DNA of 64,000 nt. Source: Rhizobium sp. FY34 (lineage in GTDB: Bacteria > Pseudomonadota > Alphaproteobacteria > Rhizobiales > Rhizobiaceae). The DNA lies in contig NZ_STFZ01000031.1 of NCBI RefSeq assembly GCF_005222845.1, forward strand, positions 1 to 64,000, in the 5' to 3' direction. The notes beneath the pieces were generated by a model. That model made no database searches, was not told the origin of the DNA, and saw only the letters and a list, made by a program, of their open reading frames with translations. The position numbers and the translations under genes were made by a program. Numbering within the stretch: position 1 is the first letter of the stretch; the number at the start of each line of letters is the position of its first letter. Shown one piece after another: positions 1 through 12,309 of this stretch.

Positions 1-451
1 AAGTCTCTGTTTCTAAACACGAATTCCAATCAACACCCAACACCCCATCCCCAACAACCCCAAATCACCCGCAAAGCCTAAGCCATCAGTCCCGCAGGTT
101 GGGTGCAGGGCCTGGCCTCATCATGCATGGTAGTTTCATCGAATGACTGCGCGCGCGCGTTGCGCGTGTAATCCCTATAGGCGGCGCCTTTAACGCATGA
201 TGTGGGGAGACAGAACTCTGCCCTATTCAAGGTCAAAGGGGCCGCCGCACCTGTGGAGAAGGAGACCGGCTTTGGCAATTGCCGCCAGTTCTCCACATTC
301 CTGGCCTAGCGGTCGCAGTGTGAGACCATACGAATCGCTTCGGGTTCAGCCCGTCCACCGACTGCGGGTTTGACTCTCGCGGTCTTATTCGGCACATGAT
401 TCGCCAAGCCGCCGCAAGACCGGCTTAGAAACAGGGGATGGCACGACAGGA
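1..451. other. Left-edge intergenic stretch, no supported gene
   Basis: No convincing coding region was found here. A 72-codon minus-strand frame at 78-296 has no recognisable motif, lacks a clear ribosome binding site and looks like chance. The stretch has an AT-rich, C-rich left end (about 1-75), an alternating CG run near 148-168, and then ordinary GC-rich sequence up to the M23 peptidase. It probably carries the promoter of that gene, but no strong -35/-10 pair could be assigned. The true upstream gene lies outside the window. Confidence 0.5.
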
Positions 452-2392
452 ATGACGACGCCTCGCAACATGCTGGCATCGCTGGGCAATGATGCGCCAA
501 TCCTCGCGGATGGCCGGCGCGCGCCCGACCGGCGAGAGATTTCGCTGCGCTGGCTTTCGGGCACGTTCCTCACCGGCATCACCTCATCCATTCTGATGGG
601 CGTCGCTCTGTTTGCAGCCCTGGATGGGCGCCAGCAGCTGGCCATTCCGGCGGAAGCCTTCGCCGCCATTCCCAAGCATGACAATGACAGTGTCAGCCGC
701 GGCAAACGGCTTCTCGGCGGCAATGTGATTGCCATGCCGACCGACCGCAAGGTGCTGGAAGTGGCGACCATGGTGAAGGAGGGCAATCGCGAGGTCGTGC
801 GCCGCCAGCCCTTTTCGCATGTCAAGATGACGCTTGCGGCAAACCATGTAACCCAGGAAAAATACCCGCCCTTCGATCCCCTGACGATCTTTTCCAATGG
901 CGAGATCGAGCATGGCGGCGCAGATGCGCCGCACACCGGCACCATTTATGGCGCGCAGGTGCAATCGGATGTCAGCCTTCAGATGGTCCCCTTCCCCATC
1001 ACTGCCGCAAAGCAGTCCTATGCGCCGGGCATGACACTCGATGAGGTGGAGGAAAATGTTCGCTCCAACGGCTCGGTTCTGACGGACGGCAATACCCAGA
1101 TTTCCGCACTCTACTATGTCGATCCGCAGCGTTTCGAGGGTGACGACAACGGCCTTTCGATCACCTCGCCGCTGTCGGCCCGAATCATCGAGGAAAACAT
1201 GTCGGTTTCGTCGCCGGAACCGGTCAACGCCAATACGCGCGACTATGCCGATGATGTCATCCCCGTGCGCCGGCCGCTATCCATCGGCGAGGCCATGATC
1301 GGGGTCGGCTATCCCAAGGCGCAGGCTGACCAGATTTCGGAACAGATGGCCAACCGCCTGGGAACGCGCGACCTGCAGACGGGCGATGTACTGCGCATCG
1401 GCCTGATCCAGGAAGGCGATCTCGTGTCCATCATCCGCGCCAGCCTCTACCGAAAGGGCGCGCACCAGACAACGATCGCACTCGACGACAAGGGACACTA
1501 TATCAACGGCTCGGAGCCGATCTGGCTGGATGCCGTCAACAGTGCCTTTTCCGGCGAAACACCGACGATCCTGACCGGCCGCGACCTGCCAAGCGTCTAT
1601 GATGGGATTTACCGGGCAGCACTGTCCTATGGCATGAGTGCCGAGATGACGAGCCTGATCGTCAAGCTGTTGGCAAGCTCGGTGGATCTGCAGGCGCAGC
1701 TGCGCCCTTCCGATACGATCGAGGCATTTTTCTCGGCCGGTGATGAGCAGGGCAATGCCGGTCCCAATTCCGAACTTCTCTATGTGAACGCCCGCTTCGG
1801 TGACACCATCACGCGTTTTTATCGCTACCAGAGCCTTGAAGACAATTCGGTCGATTATTTCGATCAGGACGGCAAGAGCATCCGCCAGTTCCTGCTGCGC
1901 AACCCGGTTCCGAACGGTCGCATGACATCCGGTTTCGGCATGCGCCGTCACCCGATCCTCGGTTTCTCGCGCATGCATACCGGCACTGACTGGGCAGCCC
2001 CGCGCGGGACGCCGATCATTGCCACCGGCAATGGCATTGTGGAAAGAGCCGGCTGGGCCTCTGGCTATGGCAACCAGACTATTATCCGCCATACCAATGG
2101 CTACGAATCCTCCTACAACCACCAGAGTGCCATTGCCAATGGCGTGCGCGAAGGCGCCCGCATCACCCAGGGCCAGGTGATCGGCTATGTCGGTTCCACC
2201 GGTTCATCGACCGGTTCACACTTGCATTACGAATTGATCGTCAACGACACCAAGGTCGATGCGATGAAGGTGCGCCTGCCCGGCGGCAAGTCGCTGAGCG
2301 GTACGGCGCTGGCCCGTTTCGAAGAGGAACGCACCCGTATCGATGCCCTTCTGGCGCCGAATGGCCAGGCCGATCAGGTCGCCGCCCGATAA
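452..2392 (+). CDS. M23 family metallopeptidase (LytM-type peptidoglycan endopeptidase)
   Basis: This 646-residue protein is predicted to be anchored in the inner membrane and to act on peptidoglycan in the periplasm. One hydrophobic segment lies near residues 37-60 (FLTGITSSILMGVALFAAL). A long middle region of unclear fold follows, and the C-terminal M23 domain spans roughly residues 488-605. The zinc site is visible as HTGTD in 'MHTGTDW' near 508 and 'HLHYE' near 589, so the domain looks catalytically intact rather than a LytM pseudoenzyme. The ATG at 452 has an AGGA directly in front of it, which is too close for a good ribosome binding site; an ATG six codons later is possible. The gene converges on clpB. 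Its stop codon lies inside a 16-bp tandem duplication. Confidence 0.88.
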   Translation: MTTPRNMLASLGNDAPILADGRRAPDRREISLRWLSGTFLTGITSSILMGVALFAALDGRQQLAIPAEAFAAIPKHDNDSVSRGKRLLGGNVIAMPTDRKVLEVATMVKEGNREVVRRQPFSHVKMTLAANHVTQEKYPPFDPLTIFSNGEIEHGGADAPHTGTIYGAQVQSDVSLQMVPFPITAAKQSYAPGMTLDEVEENVRSNGSVLTDGNTQISALYYVDPQRFEGDDNGLSITSPLSARIIEENMSVSSPEPVNANTRDYADDVIPVRRPLSIGEAMIGVGYPKAQADQISEQMANRLGTRDLQTGDVLRIGLIQEGDLVSIIRASLYRKGAHQTTIALDDKGHYINGSEPIWLDAVNSAFSGETPTILTGRDLPSVYDGIYRAALSYGMSAEMTSLIVKLLASSVDLQAQLRPSDTIEAFFSAGDEQGNAGPNSELLYVNARFGDTITRFYRYQSLEDNSVDYFDQDGKSIRQFLLRNPVPNGRMTSGFGMRRHPILGFSRMHTGTDWAAPRGTPIIATGNGIVERAGWASGYGNQTIIRHTNGYESSYNHQSAIANGVREGARITQGQVIGYVGSTGSSTGSHLHYELIVNDTKVDAMKVRLPGGKSLSGTALARFEEERTRIDALLAPNGQADQVAAR

Positions 2393-2408
2393 GGTCGCCG
2401 CCCGATAA
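2377..2408. repeat. Perfect 16-bp tandem duplication over the stop codon
   Basis: The unit GGTCGCCGCCCGATAA occurs twice head to tail at 2377-2392 and 2393-2408, followed by a partial third copy. The TAA in the first copy is the stop codon of the M23 peptidase, so the second copy is non-coding and carries a spare stop. It looks like a replication-slippage duplication. Confidence 0.9.
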
Positions 2409-2470
2409 GGTTGTCGGCCGGAGCGGCATAAATGAATCAGTGGCAGGCGCCCAATAAAAATCTTTCCGCC

Positions 2471-2501
2471 AAACGAAAAGGGCCACCCCGAAGGATGGCC
2501 C
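2471..2501 (-). terminator. Rho-independent terminator of clpB
   Basis: Read on the minus strand, 2501-2480 forms GGGCCAUCC-UUCG-GGGUGGCCC, a nine-pair stem with one G-U and a stable UUCG tetraloop. It is followed by a U-rich run (CTTTTCGTTT). It starts 10 bases beyond the clpB stop codon and so ends the clpB transcript between two convergent genes. Confidence 0.85.
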
Positions 2502-2510
2502 AAATGTCGA

Positions 2511-5111
<2,601 letters not shown>

Positions 5112-5282
5112 GACTGACCTCCATGGATCGTCTCGCCCTTATGCGGCACAAGACGATGTTTGAGATTGAGCTCCCTGAGAACGCCGGTTTAGGCCAACAG
5201 AACCGATCCGATCAGGCCGAAACACGCTTTTGAAGGCGAGCCCCGCTTTGCCTTTGATGGCCGGCAAAGCATCCTCGACGCA

Positions 5283-5311
5283 ATATGGTGCCCGGATTTT
5301 TCCGTTTAAAG
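5283..5311 (-). promoter_or_regulatory. Candidate RpoH (sigma-32) promoter for clpB
   Basis: On the minus strand CTTTAAA (5311-5305) is separated by 14 bases from CACCATAT (5290-5283). This resembles the heat-shock sigma factor consensus CTTGAAA / CCCCATnT with acceptable spacing. It sits just downstream of the preceding gene's terminator and would give a 5' leader of about 165 bases before the clpB ATG. The match is by eye; the -35 differs at one key base. Confidence 0.4.
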
Positions 5312-5322
5312 ATGGTCAAACG

Positions 5323-5348
5323 AAAAACCCCGGCGGAAACCGCCGGGG
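5323..5348 (-). terminator. Rho-independent terminator of the DUF4167 gene
   Basis: The nine-pair perfect stem CCCCGGCGG / CCGCCGGGG at 5328-5348 has a three-base loop. On the minus strand it is followed by TTTTTCGTTT. It lies 31 bases past the stop of the DUF4167 gene. Confidence 0.88.
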
Positions 5349-5379
5349 CTTGCAGTCTGTCAAATCTGGCCGGCACGGT

Positions 5380-6156
5380 TCACTCGGAACCGGCATCCGC
5401 AAGCGCCGGAGCATCGCCACCGGCTGCTTCACCTTCACCACCTTCGCTGCCTTCTGCCGTGCGACGAGGACGACGCGGGCGGTTGCTGGCATTGCGGCGA
5501 CGGGGCTGGCGCGCACCGGCACCTTCTTCTTCGATCGCAACTTCTGCCGGCGTACCTACAATTTCCGGCTGCGGACCGCTGCCATCAATCACCGGCGCTT
5601 CCACAATGGTCACTTTCGGTGCGTGCTGGCGTGGAGCCTGCTGACGGGGCGCCGGCTGCTGGCGGGGAGCAGGCTGTTGCTGCGGCTGCGGCTGCGGCTG
5701 AGGTTGCGGCTGCGGTGCAGGCTGATACTGCGGCGCAGGCTGGGGCGAACCGTAGTCGTCGTTTTCGCCGCCGTCCATGTCATCGCTGTCACGATCATTG
5801 TCACGCTCGTTGTCGCGATCGCTATATTCCTGGCGATCGTCACGCTGGCCACGCTCCTGCATCTGCGCCTGTGCAGAGGCAATGATGCGATTGTAGTGCT
5901 CAGCATGCTGAAGGTAGTTTTCGGCCATGACACGATCGCCAGCGCTTTGCGCGTCGCGTGCCAGAGTGGAATATTTCTCGGCGATATGCTGGGCAGTACC
6001 GCGGATCTTAACATCGGGGCCGGAACTGTCGTAGGTCCGGGTCAGCGGGTTGGAACCCTTGCGGTTGAAATTATTACCGCCGCCGCCGCCGCCATTATTG
6101 TTGTTATTGTTATTGCCGCGCCCCCGACCACGCTTGTTCTGCTGTCCTGGCCTCAT
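5380..6156 (-). CDS. DUF4167 domain-containing protein
   Basis: This 258-residue protein is of a family conserved in Rhizobiales with no settled function. The N-terminus is basic and rich in Arg, Gly and Asn (RGRGNNNN...GGGGGG), resembling RGG-type nucleic-acid-binding tails. The conserved DUF4167 core follows (about residues 35-95, with GTAQHIAEKY and ENYLQHAEHYNRI). The rest is a long disordered tail of Gln-Pro repeats and charged residues. The chosen start (MRPGQQNKRG) has an AGGTGA upstream; a frame extending 49 codons further looks non-native. It sits between prmC and clpB, as in other rhizobia. An RNA-related role is inference from composition only. Confidence 0.85.
   Translation of the reverse strand: MRPGQQNKRGRGRGNNNNNNNGGGGGGNNFNRKGSNPLTRTYDSSGPDVKIRGTAQHIAEKYSTLARDAQSAGDRVMAENYLQHAEHYNRIIASAQAQMQERGQRDDRQEYSDRDNERDNDRDSDDMDGGENDDYGSPQPAPQYQPAPQPQPQPQPQPQQQPAPRQQPAPRQQAPRQHAPKVTIVEAPVIDGSGPQPEIVGTPAEVAIEEEGAGARQPRRRNASNRPRRPRRTAEGSEGGEGEAAGGDAPALADAGSE
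6077..6115. repeat. Trinucleotide tract inside the DUF4167 gene
   Basis: A (CCG)n run at 6077-6093 is followed by an ATT/GTT run at 6094-6115. They encode the poly-Gly and poly-Asn stretch near the protein N-terminus. Such tracts can change length by slippage in steps of one codon without shifting frame. Confidence 0.85.
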
Positions 6157-6481
6157 AGATTTTTCACCTGAATTCTGTGTGCTTTGCTGGTTAAGGGCCA
6201 CGCGGCCAACCGGCGCATGCCGGAACAAGGCTTCACGTGCCGCGGACAGGCGCAATCCATCCGTCCTGCCGCTAGTGGAAGTCAGTTTGCCTGATGCACG
6301 CACCGGGTAATGTCCAACCCCCGAAGCCTTCCAAGGAAGGCCGCTTCTTGGTTGGGCGTAACCTGAACGAATCTCCGTTCATTCCCAGCCGCCCAGTGCG
6401 TAGCCGCAACCTATCTCGCTTCATCTCTAAATCCAAGCCTTTTCTTTCGCGACTGCAAAAGCAGGTTAAAGCCAGACAGGG

Positions 6482-7348
6482 TCACGCTTTTTGGCTTGTA
6501 AAAAGCAGAACACGATCGTTCCCGCCGTAGTCGCGGACTGCCTTGATCAAAGTATATCCTCGCGCGGCAAAGAGCTCGGTCACCGGCTGTTTCTGGTCAT
6601 AGCCGATCTCCAGGCCAATCATACCGCCCTCTTTCAGATAGGCATGCGCGTTTCGTGCAATCGCATGATAGGCATCAAGCCCGTCACTGCCGCCGTCCAG
6701 TGCCAGAATAGGATCGTGGTTGCGTACATCCGGCTCAAGATCGCGGATGACATCACTCCTGATATAGGGCGGATTTGACACGATTATGTCGAAGCGTCCG
6801 GTAATCGCATCGAACCAGCGGCTTTCGACACCGGTAAAGCGTTCGGCGACCCCGTTGAGCGCGGCATTGCGCACCGCCATGTCACGCGCGCCGGACGCAA
6901 TATCGGCGCCAACCGCCGATAGCTGCGGCACTTCCTTCAACAGCGCGATGGCAATCGCACCCGTTCCGGTTCCCAGATCAAGAAGCTGCGCAGGACCATC
7001 GGCAACAACACATTGCCGGGCAAAGGGCAGGATCGCATCCACCAGCACTTCCGTATCCGGCCGGGGCTCCAGCGTATGGGGCGACAGCATCAGCCGCACA
7101 CCGTAAAACTCCCGCTCGCCCAGAATGCGATGCACGGGCTCACGCGCAAGACGACGGCTAAGCGCCTGCTGCACCGTCTGTTGCTCCTCATCAGAAATCG
7201 GCCGGTCTGCGCTCAGCACCAGATCAGTTGTGGAAAAGCCAAGCAGCCCACAGACCAGAGCTCTGGCATCCGTTGCGGGATCCGCCAGACCAGCATCCGA
7301 AAGCGTGTTGCGGCTTTGCGCAACAAGGGCCGCAAGCGTCATGGTCAC
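6482..7348 (-). CDS. prmC: Peptide chain release factor N(5)-glutamine methyltransferase
   Basis: PrmC methylates the glutamine of the GGQ motif in release factors RF1 and RF2, using S-adenosylmethionine in the cytoplasm. The 288-residue protein has the helical N-terminal domain, the SAM motif [14 protein letters not shown] near residue 122, and the diagnostic NPPYI near 187. It directly follows prfA, its substrate gene. A GTG at 7348 overlaps the prfA stop as GTGA, suggesting translational coupling; an ATG two codons later is an alternative start. Confidence 0.95.
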   Translation of the reverse strand: MTMTLAALVAQSRNTLSDAGLADPATDARALVCGLLGFSTTDLVLSADRPISDEEQQTVQQALSRRLAREPVHRILGEREFYGVRLMLSPHTLEPRPDTEVLVDAILPFARQCVVADGPAQLLDLGTGTGAIAIALLKEVPQLSAVGADIASGARDMAVRNAALNGVAERFTGVESRWFDAITGRFDIIVSNPPYIRSDVIRDLEPDVRNHDPILALDGGSDGLDAYHAIARNAHAYLKEGGMIGLEIGYDQKQPVTELFAARGYTLIKAVRDYGGNDRVLLFTSQKA

Positions 7349-8427
7349 GGCTGCGGCTCGCCCAGTTGCGCCAACTGACCCGCCTGATAGTCGGCGATCA
7401 GCGCATCCACCACTTCGTCGATCTCGCCGATCATCATCCGGTCGAGCTTGTAGAGCGTCAGGTTGATACGGTGATCCGTTACCCGTCCCTGCGGAAAGTT
7501 ATAGGTGCGGATGCGCTCCGAGCGATCCCCCGAACCGACCTGGCTCTTGCGGTCGGCAGACCGTTCGCTGTCCACCTTCTGACGCTCGATATCGTACAGG
7601 CGCGAGCGCAGCACTTGCATGGCCTTGGCGCGGTTCTGATGCTGCGATTTTTCCGAGCTTGTGACGATCAGACCCGTCGGCAGATGGGTGATTCGCACGG
7701 CCGAATCCGTCGTGTTGACATGCTGGCCGCCGGCACCGGACGAGCGCATCGTATCGATGCGGATATCTTCGGCGCGGATATCGATGTCGATTTCCTCAGC
7801 CTCCGGCAGAACCGCGACCGTTGCGGCAGAGGTGTGAATGCGCCCGCTCGCCTCGGTTTCCGGCACACGCTGCACGCGGTGCACGCCGGACTCGAACTTC
7901 AGCTTGGAAAACACGCCGCGCCCGGAAATGGTGGCAATGATTTCCTTGAAACCGCCCGCCTCCCCGTCGCTGGACGACAGGACCTCGACCTTCCAGCCCT
8001 TGCCCGCAGCAAAGCGCTCATACATGCGAAACAGATCGCCGGCAAACAGCGCAGCTTCCGAGCCGCCGGTGCCTGCGCGAATTTCAAGGATGGCACTCTT
8101 TTCATCCGCCGCGTCCTTCGGAAGCAGCAGGATTTGCATGTCCTTTTCGAGGCCTTCGATCCGCGTCTGCGTTTCCGGCAGCTCCATTTCCGCCAGATCC
8201 CGCATGTCGCGATCCGTGCCCTTGTCCGCCAGAAGCGCGCGCAGATCAGCCTCTTCGGCCACCGCCTTCTCGTATTCGCGGATTTTGACCACGACCGGCT
8301 GCAACTCGGAATATTCCGAGGCCAGCTTCACATAGACATCCGCGGACGGCCCTTCGGACATGCGCGCCTCGATTTCGCCGAAGCGGCGCTCAAGTTCGCG
8401 CATTTTGTCGACAGGAAGCTTCGCCAC
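7345..8427 (-). CDS. prfA: Peptide chain release factor 1
   Basis: RF1 recognises UAA and UAG and triggers hydrolysis of the finished peptide on the ribosome. The frame gives 360 residues, the usual RF1 length, when started at GTG 8427 ([12 protein letters not shown]), nine bases after a GAGG. A TTG two codons upstream is possible. The stop-codon recognition loop appears as [13 protein letters not shown] (a PxT-type RF1 motif). The catalytic GAGGQHVN lies near residue 230. It lies 29 bases downstream of ptsP and overlaps prmC by four bases, so the three are probably co-transcribed. Confidence 0.96.
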   Translation of the reverse strand: MAKLPVDKMRELERRFGEIEARMSEGPSADVYVKLASEYSELQPVVVKIREYEKAVAEEADLRALLADKGTDRDMRDLAEMELPETQTRIEGLEKDMQILLLPKDAADEKSAILEIRAGTGGSEAALFAGDLFRMYERFAAGKGWKVEVLSSSDGEAGGFKEIIATISGRGVFSKLKFESGVHRVQRVPETEASGRIHTSAATVAVLPEAEEIDIDIRAEDIRIDTMRSSGAGGQHVNTTDSAVRITHLPTGLIVTSSEKSQHQNRAKAMQVLRSRLYDIERQKVDSERSADRKSQVGSGDRSERIRTYNFPQGRVTDHRINLTLYKLDRMMIGEIDEVVDALIADYQAGQLAQLGEPQP

Positions 8428-8456
8428 CGTCAAGAACCTCGATATTTTGTTATAGA

Positions 8457-10730
8457 TTAGACGGGGATGTTGTGTGTGTTTGCAAACGCAACCAACAATT
8501 CACGCGTTGATACCGTCGATGTGTGATCGTCCAGCGCCTGGTTCAGCTCAACCGCCAGCGCCTGGGCATCCAGTCCAAGTAGCATCGCCTTGACCGGACC
8601 AATCGCCGTCGGCGCCATGGACACAGACCGAAAGCCGATGCCGATCAAAGCCATGGCAGCCAATGGCTTGCCGGCCATTTCACCGCACAACGTCACCGCC
8701 GTCTTGTTACGCTCGCCTGCCCGAACGATATCGCGCAGGATGCGCAGGAACGGCTTGCCGAGATTGTCGAAACGATCCGCGACCCGCGCATTGCCGCGAT
8801 CGACAGCCATGGCAAACTGGAAAAGATCGTTGGAGCCAATGGAGACGAAATCCACCTCCGCCATCAGCTCGTCGAGCTGCCACATCAGCGCCGGCACTTC
8901 CAGCATGGCACCAAATTGCAGCTTGCGCGGCAGCTGGTGGCCGAACTTGGACAGATGCTGGACTTCCTTCTGCATCAGCTCGCGGACCGCACGAATTTCC
9001 GATACTTCCGTCACCATCGGCAGCATCATCTTCAGCTGCGATCCAGCTGAGGCGCGCAACAGCGCGCGCAACTGCGTTCGCAACAGGCCGGGCCGGTCTA
9101 GCGACAAGCGGATCGCCCGCCAGCCAAGCGCCGGATTTTCTTCTTCCTGGCTGCGGAAATAGGAAACCACCTTGTCGCCACCGATATCGAGCGTGCGAAA
9201 CGTCACCGGCTGGCCGGCGGCCTGGCGCAGGACATTGCGATAGAACGCTTCCTGCTCCTCAAGCTTCGGCATGGTGGAGGCGATCATGAACTGCAATTCG
9301 GTGCGAAACAGCCCAATGCCATCGGCGCCGGATTCCGCCAGTTGCGGCAGATCCACCAACAGGCCGGCATTCATCATCAGGCTGATGCGCTGACCATCCC
9401 GCGTCACCGGGTCGACATCGCGCAGTGCCCGGAACTGTTCCTGACGCTTTGCGCGCAGGCGTACCTTTTCTTCGTAAGCCTTCAACAGATCGGCCACCGG
9501 GCGCAGATGCACCTGGCCGTCGTCACCGTCGATGATTGCCGAATCGCCGTTTTCCGCCAGCGCCACAACACCCGCCGCCTGGCCCACCACCGGAATGCCC
9601 ATGGCACGCGCCACGATCACCACATGGCTGGTCACGGCGCCATCTTCCAGCACCAGGCCGCGCAGGTTTGCACGCGGATAGTCCAGAAGCTCTGCCGCAC
9701 CCATGGCGCGGGCAAAGACAATTGCATCCGTTGGAAAATCCTCGCCGAAGGCGCGACCGGAAAAGCCGGTCAACTGCCGCAAAAGCCGGTTGGCAAGATC
9801 GTCGAAATCATGCATGCGCTCGCGCAGGTAAGGATCGGTCAGACGCATCATGCGCGCCTTGGTATCGCTCTGCACCTTTTCGACGGCTGCTTCGGCCGTC
9901 AGGCCGTTGCGGATCGCCTCTTCCATGCGCCGCACCCAGCCCTGGTCATGGGCAAACATGCGGTAGGTTTCCAGCACCTCGCGGTGCTCACCTTCCTGGG
10001 AAACTTCGCGGCGCGACAGCATGTCGTCGATCGACAGACGCAGACTGCCGATCGATTCGACCAGCCGGGCGATTTCCTGGTCGGAATCCTCGTTGAGGAG
10101 ATTGGTCACCACGATGCGCGGCTCGTGCAGCACCACATGGCCGAGCCCGATGCCTTCGTTATAACCGTCGGCTTCGATACTGATTGCTCGCGTCAGATCC
10201 AGTTCGAGACCCGGTTGGGTAATCTTCTTCAGCTCTCCGGTCGCGATCATCTCTGCAATCACCATGGCGGTGGTCTCGAGCGCTTCCACCTCGTCTTCAC
10301 GGTAGTTGCGCTGCGCCTTGTTCTGCAGAACAAGAACGCCCAAAGTGCGACCGGCGCGCAAGATCGGCACGCCCAGGAAGGAATGATAGATCTCTTCGCC
10401 GGTTTCCGGCAGATAACGGAAGGCGGGATGCGACTGGGCATCCGAAAGATTAAGCGGCTGGGCAGAGGCGGCGATGGTGCCGACAAGGCCCTGGCCCATC
10501 TTCAATTGCGCCAGATGGACGGAATCCTTGTTCAGGCCCTCTGTCGCGTAAAGCTCCAATATGCCATCGGAACGCAACACATAGACAGAGCAGACCTCGG
10601 CAACCATGTTGCTGGCGATCTGACGCACGATACGATCAAGCCGCTCTTGCGGCTCGAGCGGCTCTGCCATCAATTCCCGCAGTCTCTTCAGCAGGACGCG
10701 CGGGCCTGCCGACAGGTCTCTCATCGGCAT
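8457..10730 (-). CDS. ptsP: Phosphoenolpyruvate-protein phosphotransferase PtsP (EI-Ntr)
   Basis: PtsP is enzyme I of the nitrogen-related phosphotransferase system. It passes phosphate from PEP to NPr and so to EIIA-Ntr, a regulatory rather than sugar-uptake chain. The 757-residue protein has an N-terminal GAF domain (about residues 20-165), which distinguishes it from sugar EI. The phosphohistidine domain carries the active-site His in [13 protein letters not shown] near 360, and the C-terminal PEP-binding barrel contains [12 protein letters not shown] and the [13 protein letters not shown] region. The ATG at 10730 has GGGAG five bases ahead; a second ATG two codons on is less well placed. 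It lies between lysC and prfA. Confidence 0.95.
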   Translation of the reverse strand: MPMRDLSAGPRVLLKRLRELMAEPLEPQERLDRIVRQIASNMVAEVCSVYVLRSDGILELYATEGLNKDSVHLAQLKMGQGLVGTIAASAQPLNLSDAQSHPAFRYLPETGEEIYHSFLGVPILRAGRTLGVLVLQNKAQRNYREDEVEALETTAMVIAEMIATGELKKITQPGLELDLTRAISIEADGYNEGIGLGHVVLHEPRIVVTNLLNEDSDQEIARLVESIGSLRLSIDDMLSRREVSQEGEHREVLETYRMFAHDQGWVRRMEEAIRNGLTAEAAVEKVQSDTKARMMRLTDPYLRERMHDFDDLANRLLRQLTGFSGRAFGEDFPTDAIVFARAMGAAELLDYPRANLRGLVLEDGAVTSHVVIVARAMGIPVVGQAAGVVALAENGDSAIIDGDDGQVHLRPVADLLKAYEEKVRLRAKRQEQFRALRDVDPVTRDGQRISLMMNAGLLVDLPQLAESGADGIGLFRTELQFMIASTMPKLEEQEAFYRNVLRQAAGQPVTFRTLDIGGDKVVSYFRSQEEENPALGWRAIRLSLDRPGLLRTQLRALLRASAGSQLKMMLPMVTEVSEIRAVRELMQKEVQHLSKFGHQLPRKLQFGAMLEVPALMWQLDELMAEVDFVSIGSNDLFQFAMAVDRGNARVADRFDNLGKPFLRILRDIVRAGERNKTAVTLCGEMAGKPLAAMALIGIGFRSVSMAPTAIGPVKAMLLGLDAQALAVELNQALDDHTSTVSTRELLVAFANTHNIPV

Positions 10731-10810
10731 GTGTGCTCCCGAAGTCAGGTCTGTCTATCCGGCAGCCGCTGCATCCCGCCCGAAGCGCAACGCAGCGAAC
10801 CGCTCTGGAA

Positions 10811-12085
10811 TCAACTCTTATCGAGACCGTAAGCAGAATGCAAAGTCCGAACTGCGAGTTCGGAGTAAGCGCCGTCAATCAGGATGGAAATCTTGATTTC
10901 CGAGGTGGTGATGGCCTTGATGTTGATGCTTTTTTCGGCAAGTGCCTTGAAGGCGGTCGCGGCTACGCCCGCATGGCTGCGCATGCCAATGCCAACAACC
11001 GACACCTTGCACAGGCCGGTCTCGTTCTGCACGACATCAAAACCGATCTGGGCCTTGTTGTCTTCCAGAACCTTCATGGCTTTCTCGACATCGCCGAAAG
11101 GCACAGTGAAGGTCATGTCGGTGCGCGAGCCATCCTCGGAAATATTTTGCACAATCATATCGACATTGATATGCGAGTCCGCCAGCGGGCCGAAAATGGC
11201 GGCCGAAACGCCCGGCCGGTCGGCAACGCGACGCAGCGAAATTTGCGCTTCATCCTTGGCATAGGCGATGCCGGTAACGACTTCCTGTTCCACGATCTCT
11301 TCCTCGTCGCAAATCAAAGTACCGGGCGGATTGATAAGGTCGCCCATGCCCGGTGCATCGGGATCCTCGAAGCTGGAACGCACGAAGGTGCGCACCTTGT
11401 GTACCATGGCCAGCTCCACCGAGCGCACCTGCAGCACCTTGGCGCCGAGCGAGGCCATTTCCAGCATTTCCTCGAATGAAATCTTCTTCATCCGCCGCGC
11501 CTTCGGCACGATGCGCGGATCGGTCGTATAGACACCATCGACATCGGTATAGATGTCGCAGCGGTCCGCCTTCACGGCAGCAGCAATCGCCACTGCGGAG
11601 GTATCGGAGCCGCCACGGCCAAGCGTTGCAATGCGATTATCCGGGCCGATGCCCTGGAAACCGGCAACGACGGCCACCTGGCCCTCGCCCATGCGGCGAA
11701 TGATTTCGGTACCATCGATTTCCATGATGCGGGCAGCGCCATGGGTATTGTCGGTGCGGATCGGGATCTGCCAACCCTGCCAGGAGCGGGCATTGATGCC
11801 CATCGACTGCAGGGCAATAGCCACGAGGCCGGAGGTCACCTGTTCGCCGGACGCAACGACGGCATCATATTCGCGCGCATCGTAGAAGGGAGAGCTTGCC
11901 CCATTTACCTTCGGCGTATCCTGCACCCAGCCAACCAGTTCATTGGTCTTGCCGGACATTGCAGAAACGACCACCGCCACTTCGTGGCCGGCATCGACTT
12001 CACGTTTCACATGGCGCGCAACATTATGAATGCGTTCGAGATTGGCGACCGATGTGCCGCCGAACTTCATGACAATGCGAGCCAT
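10811..12085 (-). CDS. lysC: Aspartate kinase
   Basis: Aspartate kinase phosphorylates L-aspartate, the first step towards lysine, threonine and methionine. The 424-residue protein begins MARIVMKFGGTSV, with the kinase signature KFGGTS at residues 7-12. The kinase domain runs to about 245 (GRGGSDTSAVA, CDIYTDVDGVYTTDPR). Two C-terminal ACT domains (from about 265) would bind lysine or threonine for feedback control. The in-frame extension upstream to 12187 is judged non-coding because the protein family starts at this MARIVMKF. It leads the ptsP-prfA-prmC string. Two other lysine and arginine genes, lysA and argH, lie about 47 kb away in this window. Confidence 0.96.
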   Translation of the reverse strand: MARIVMKFGGTSVANLERIHNVARHVKREVDAGHEVAVVVSAMSGKTNELVGWVQDTPKVNGASSPFYDAREYDAVVASGEQVTSGLVAIALQSMGINARSWQGWQIPIRTDNTHGAARIMEIDGTEIIRRMGEGQVAVVAGFQGIGPDNRIATLGRGGSDTSAVAIAAAVKADRCDIYTDVDGVYTTDPRIVPKARRMKKISFEEMLEMASLGAKVLQVRSVELAMVHKVRTFVRSSFEDPDAPGMGDLINPPGTLICDEEEIVEQEVVTGIAYAKDEAQISLRRVADRPGVSAAIFGPLADSHINVDMIVQNISEDGSRTDMTFTVPFGDVEKAMKVLEDNKAQIGFDVVQNETGLCKVSVVGIGMRSHAGVAATAFKALAEKSINIKAITTSEIKISILIDGAYSELAVRTLHSAYGLDKS

Positions 12086-12251
12086 TTTCGACCAAAACCA
12101 CCTTATCGCATATCCGAAGGGAGATCGGATCGCGGTTTGAACTCCGTCATCTCCTGCCGAAAGGCCGGAGGGTTGCGGCGTCCTCATAGCGAAAAGGTGT
12201 CAACGGCGCAATGGCAAAGCCCGAGCGCCGAAACAACAGACGACAGCAAGA

Positions 12252-12302
12252 AACGCGGCGCAGGCGGACCGATAGACAGTCACGGTCCGCCTGCGCCGCG
12301 TT
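12252..12302 (-). terminator. Long perfect hairpin, probable terminator of the SH3 gene
   Basis: A 20-bp perfect inverted repeat pairs 12252-12271 with 12283-12302 around an 11-base loop. It begins eight bases past the stop codon of the SH3-domain gene and is followed on the minus strand by TTTCTTG, a short U-tract. The stem is unusually long for a simple terminator. Confidence 0.7.
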
Positions 12303-12309
12303 GATGTGC

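Noticed and set aside
78-296. 72-codon minus-strand frame near the left edge
   Set aside because: No ribosome site, no motif, mixed composition; likely chance.
5655-5735. GGCTGCGGCTG repeats
   Set aside because: They encode the Gln-Pro tail of the DUF4167 protein and are explained by it.
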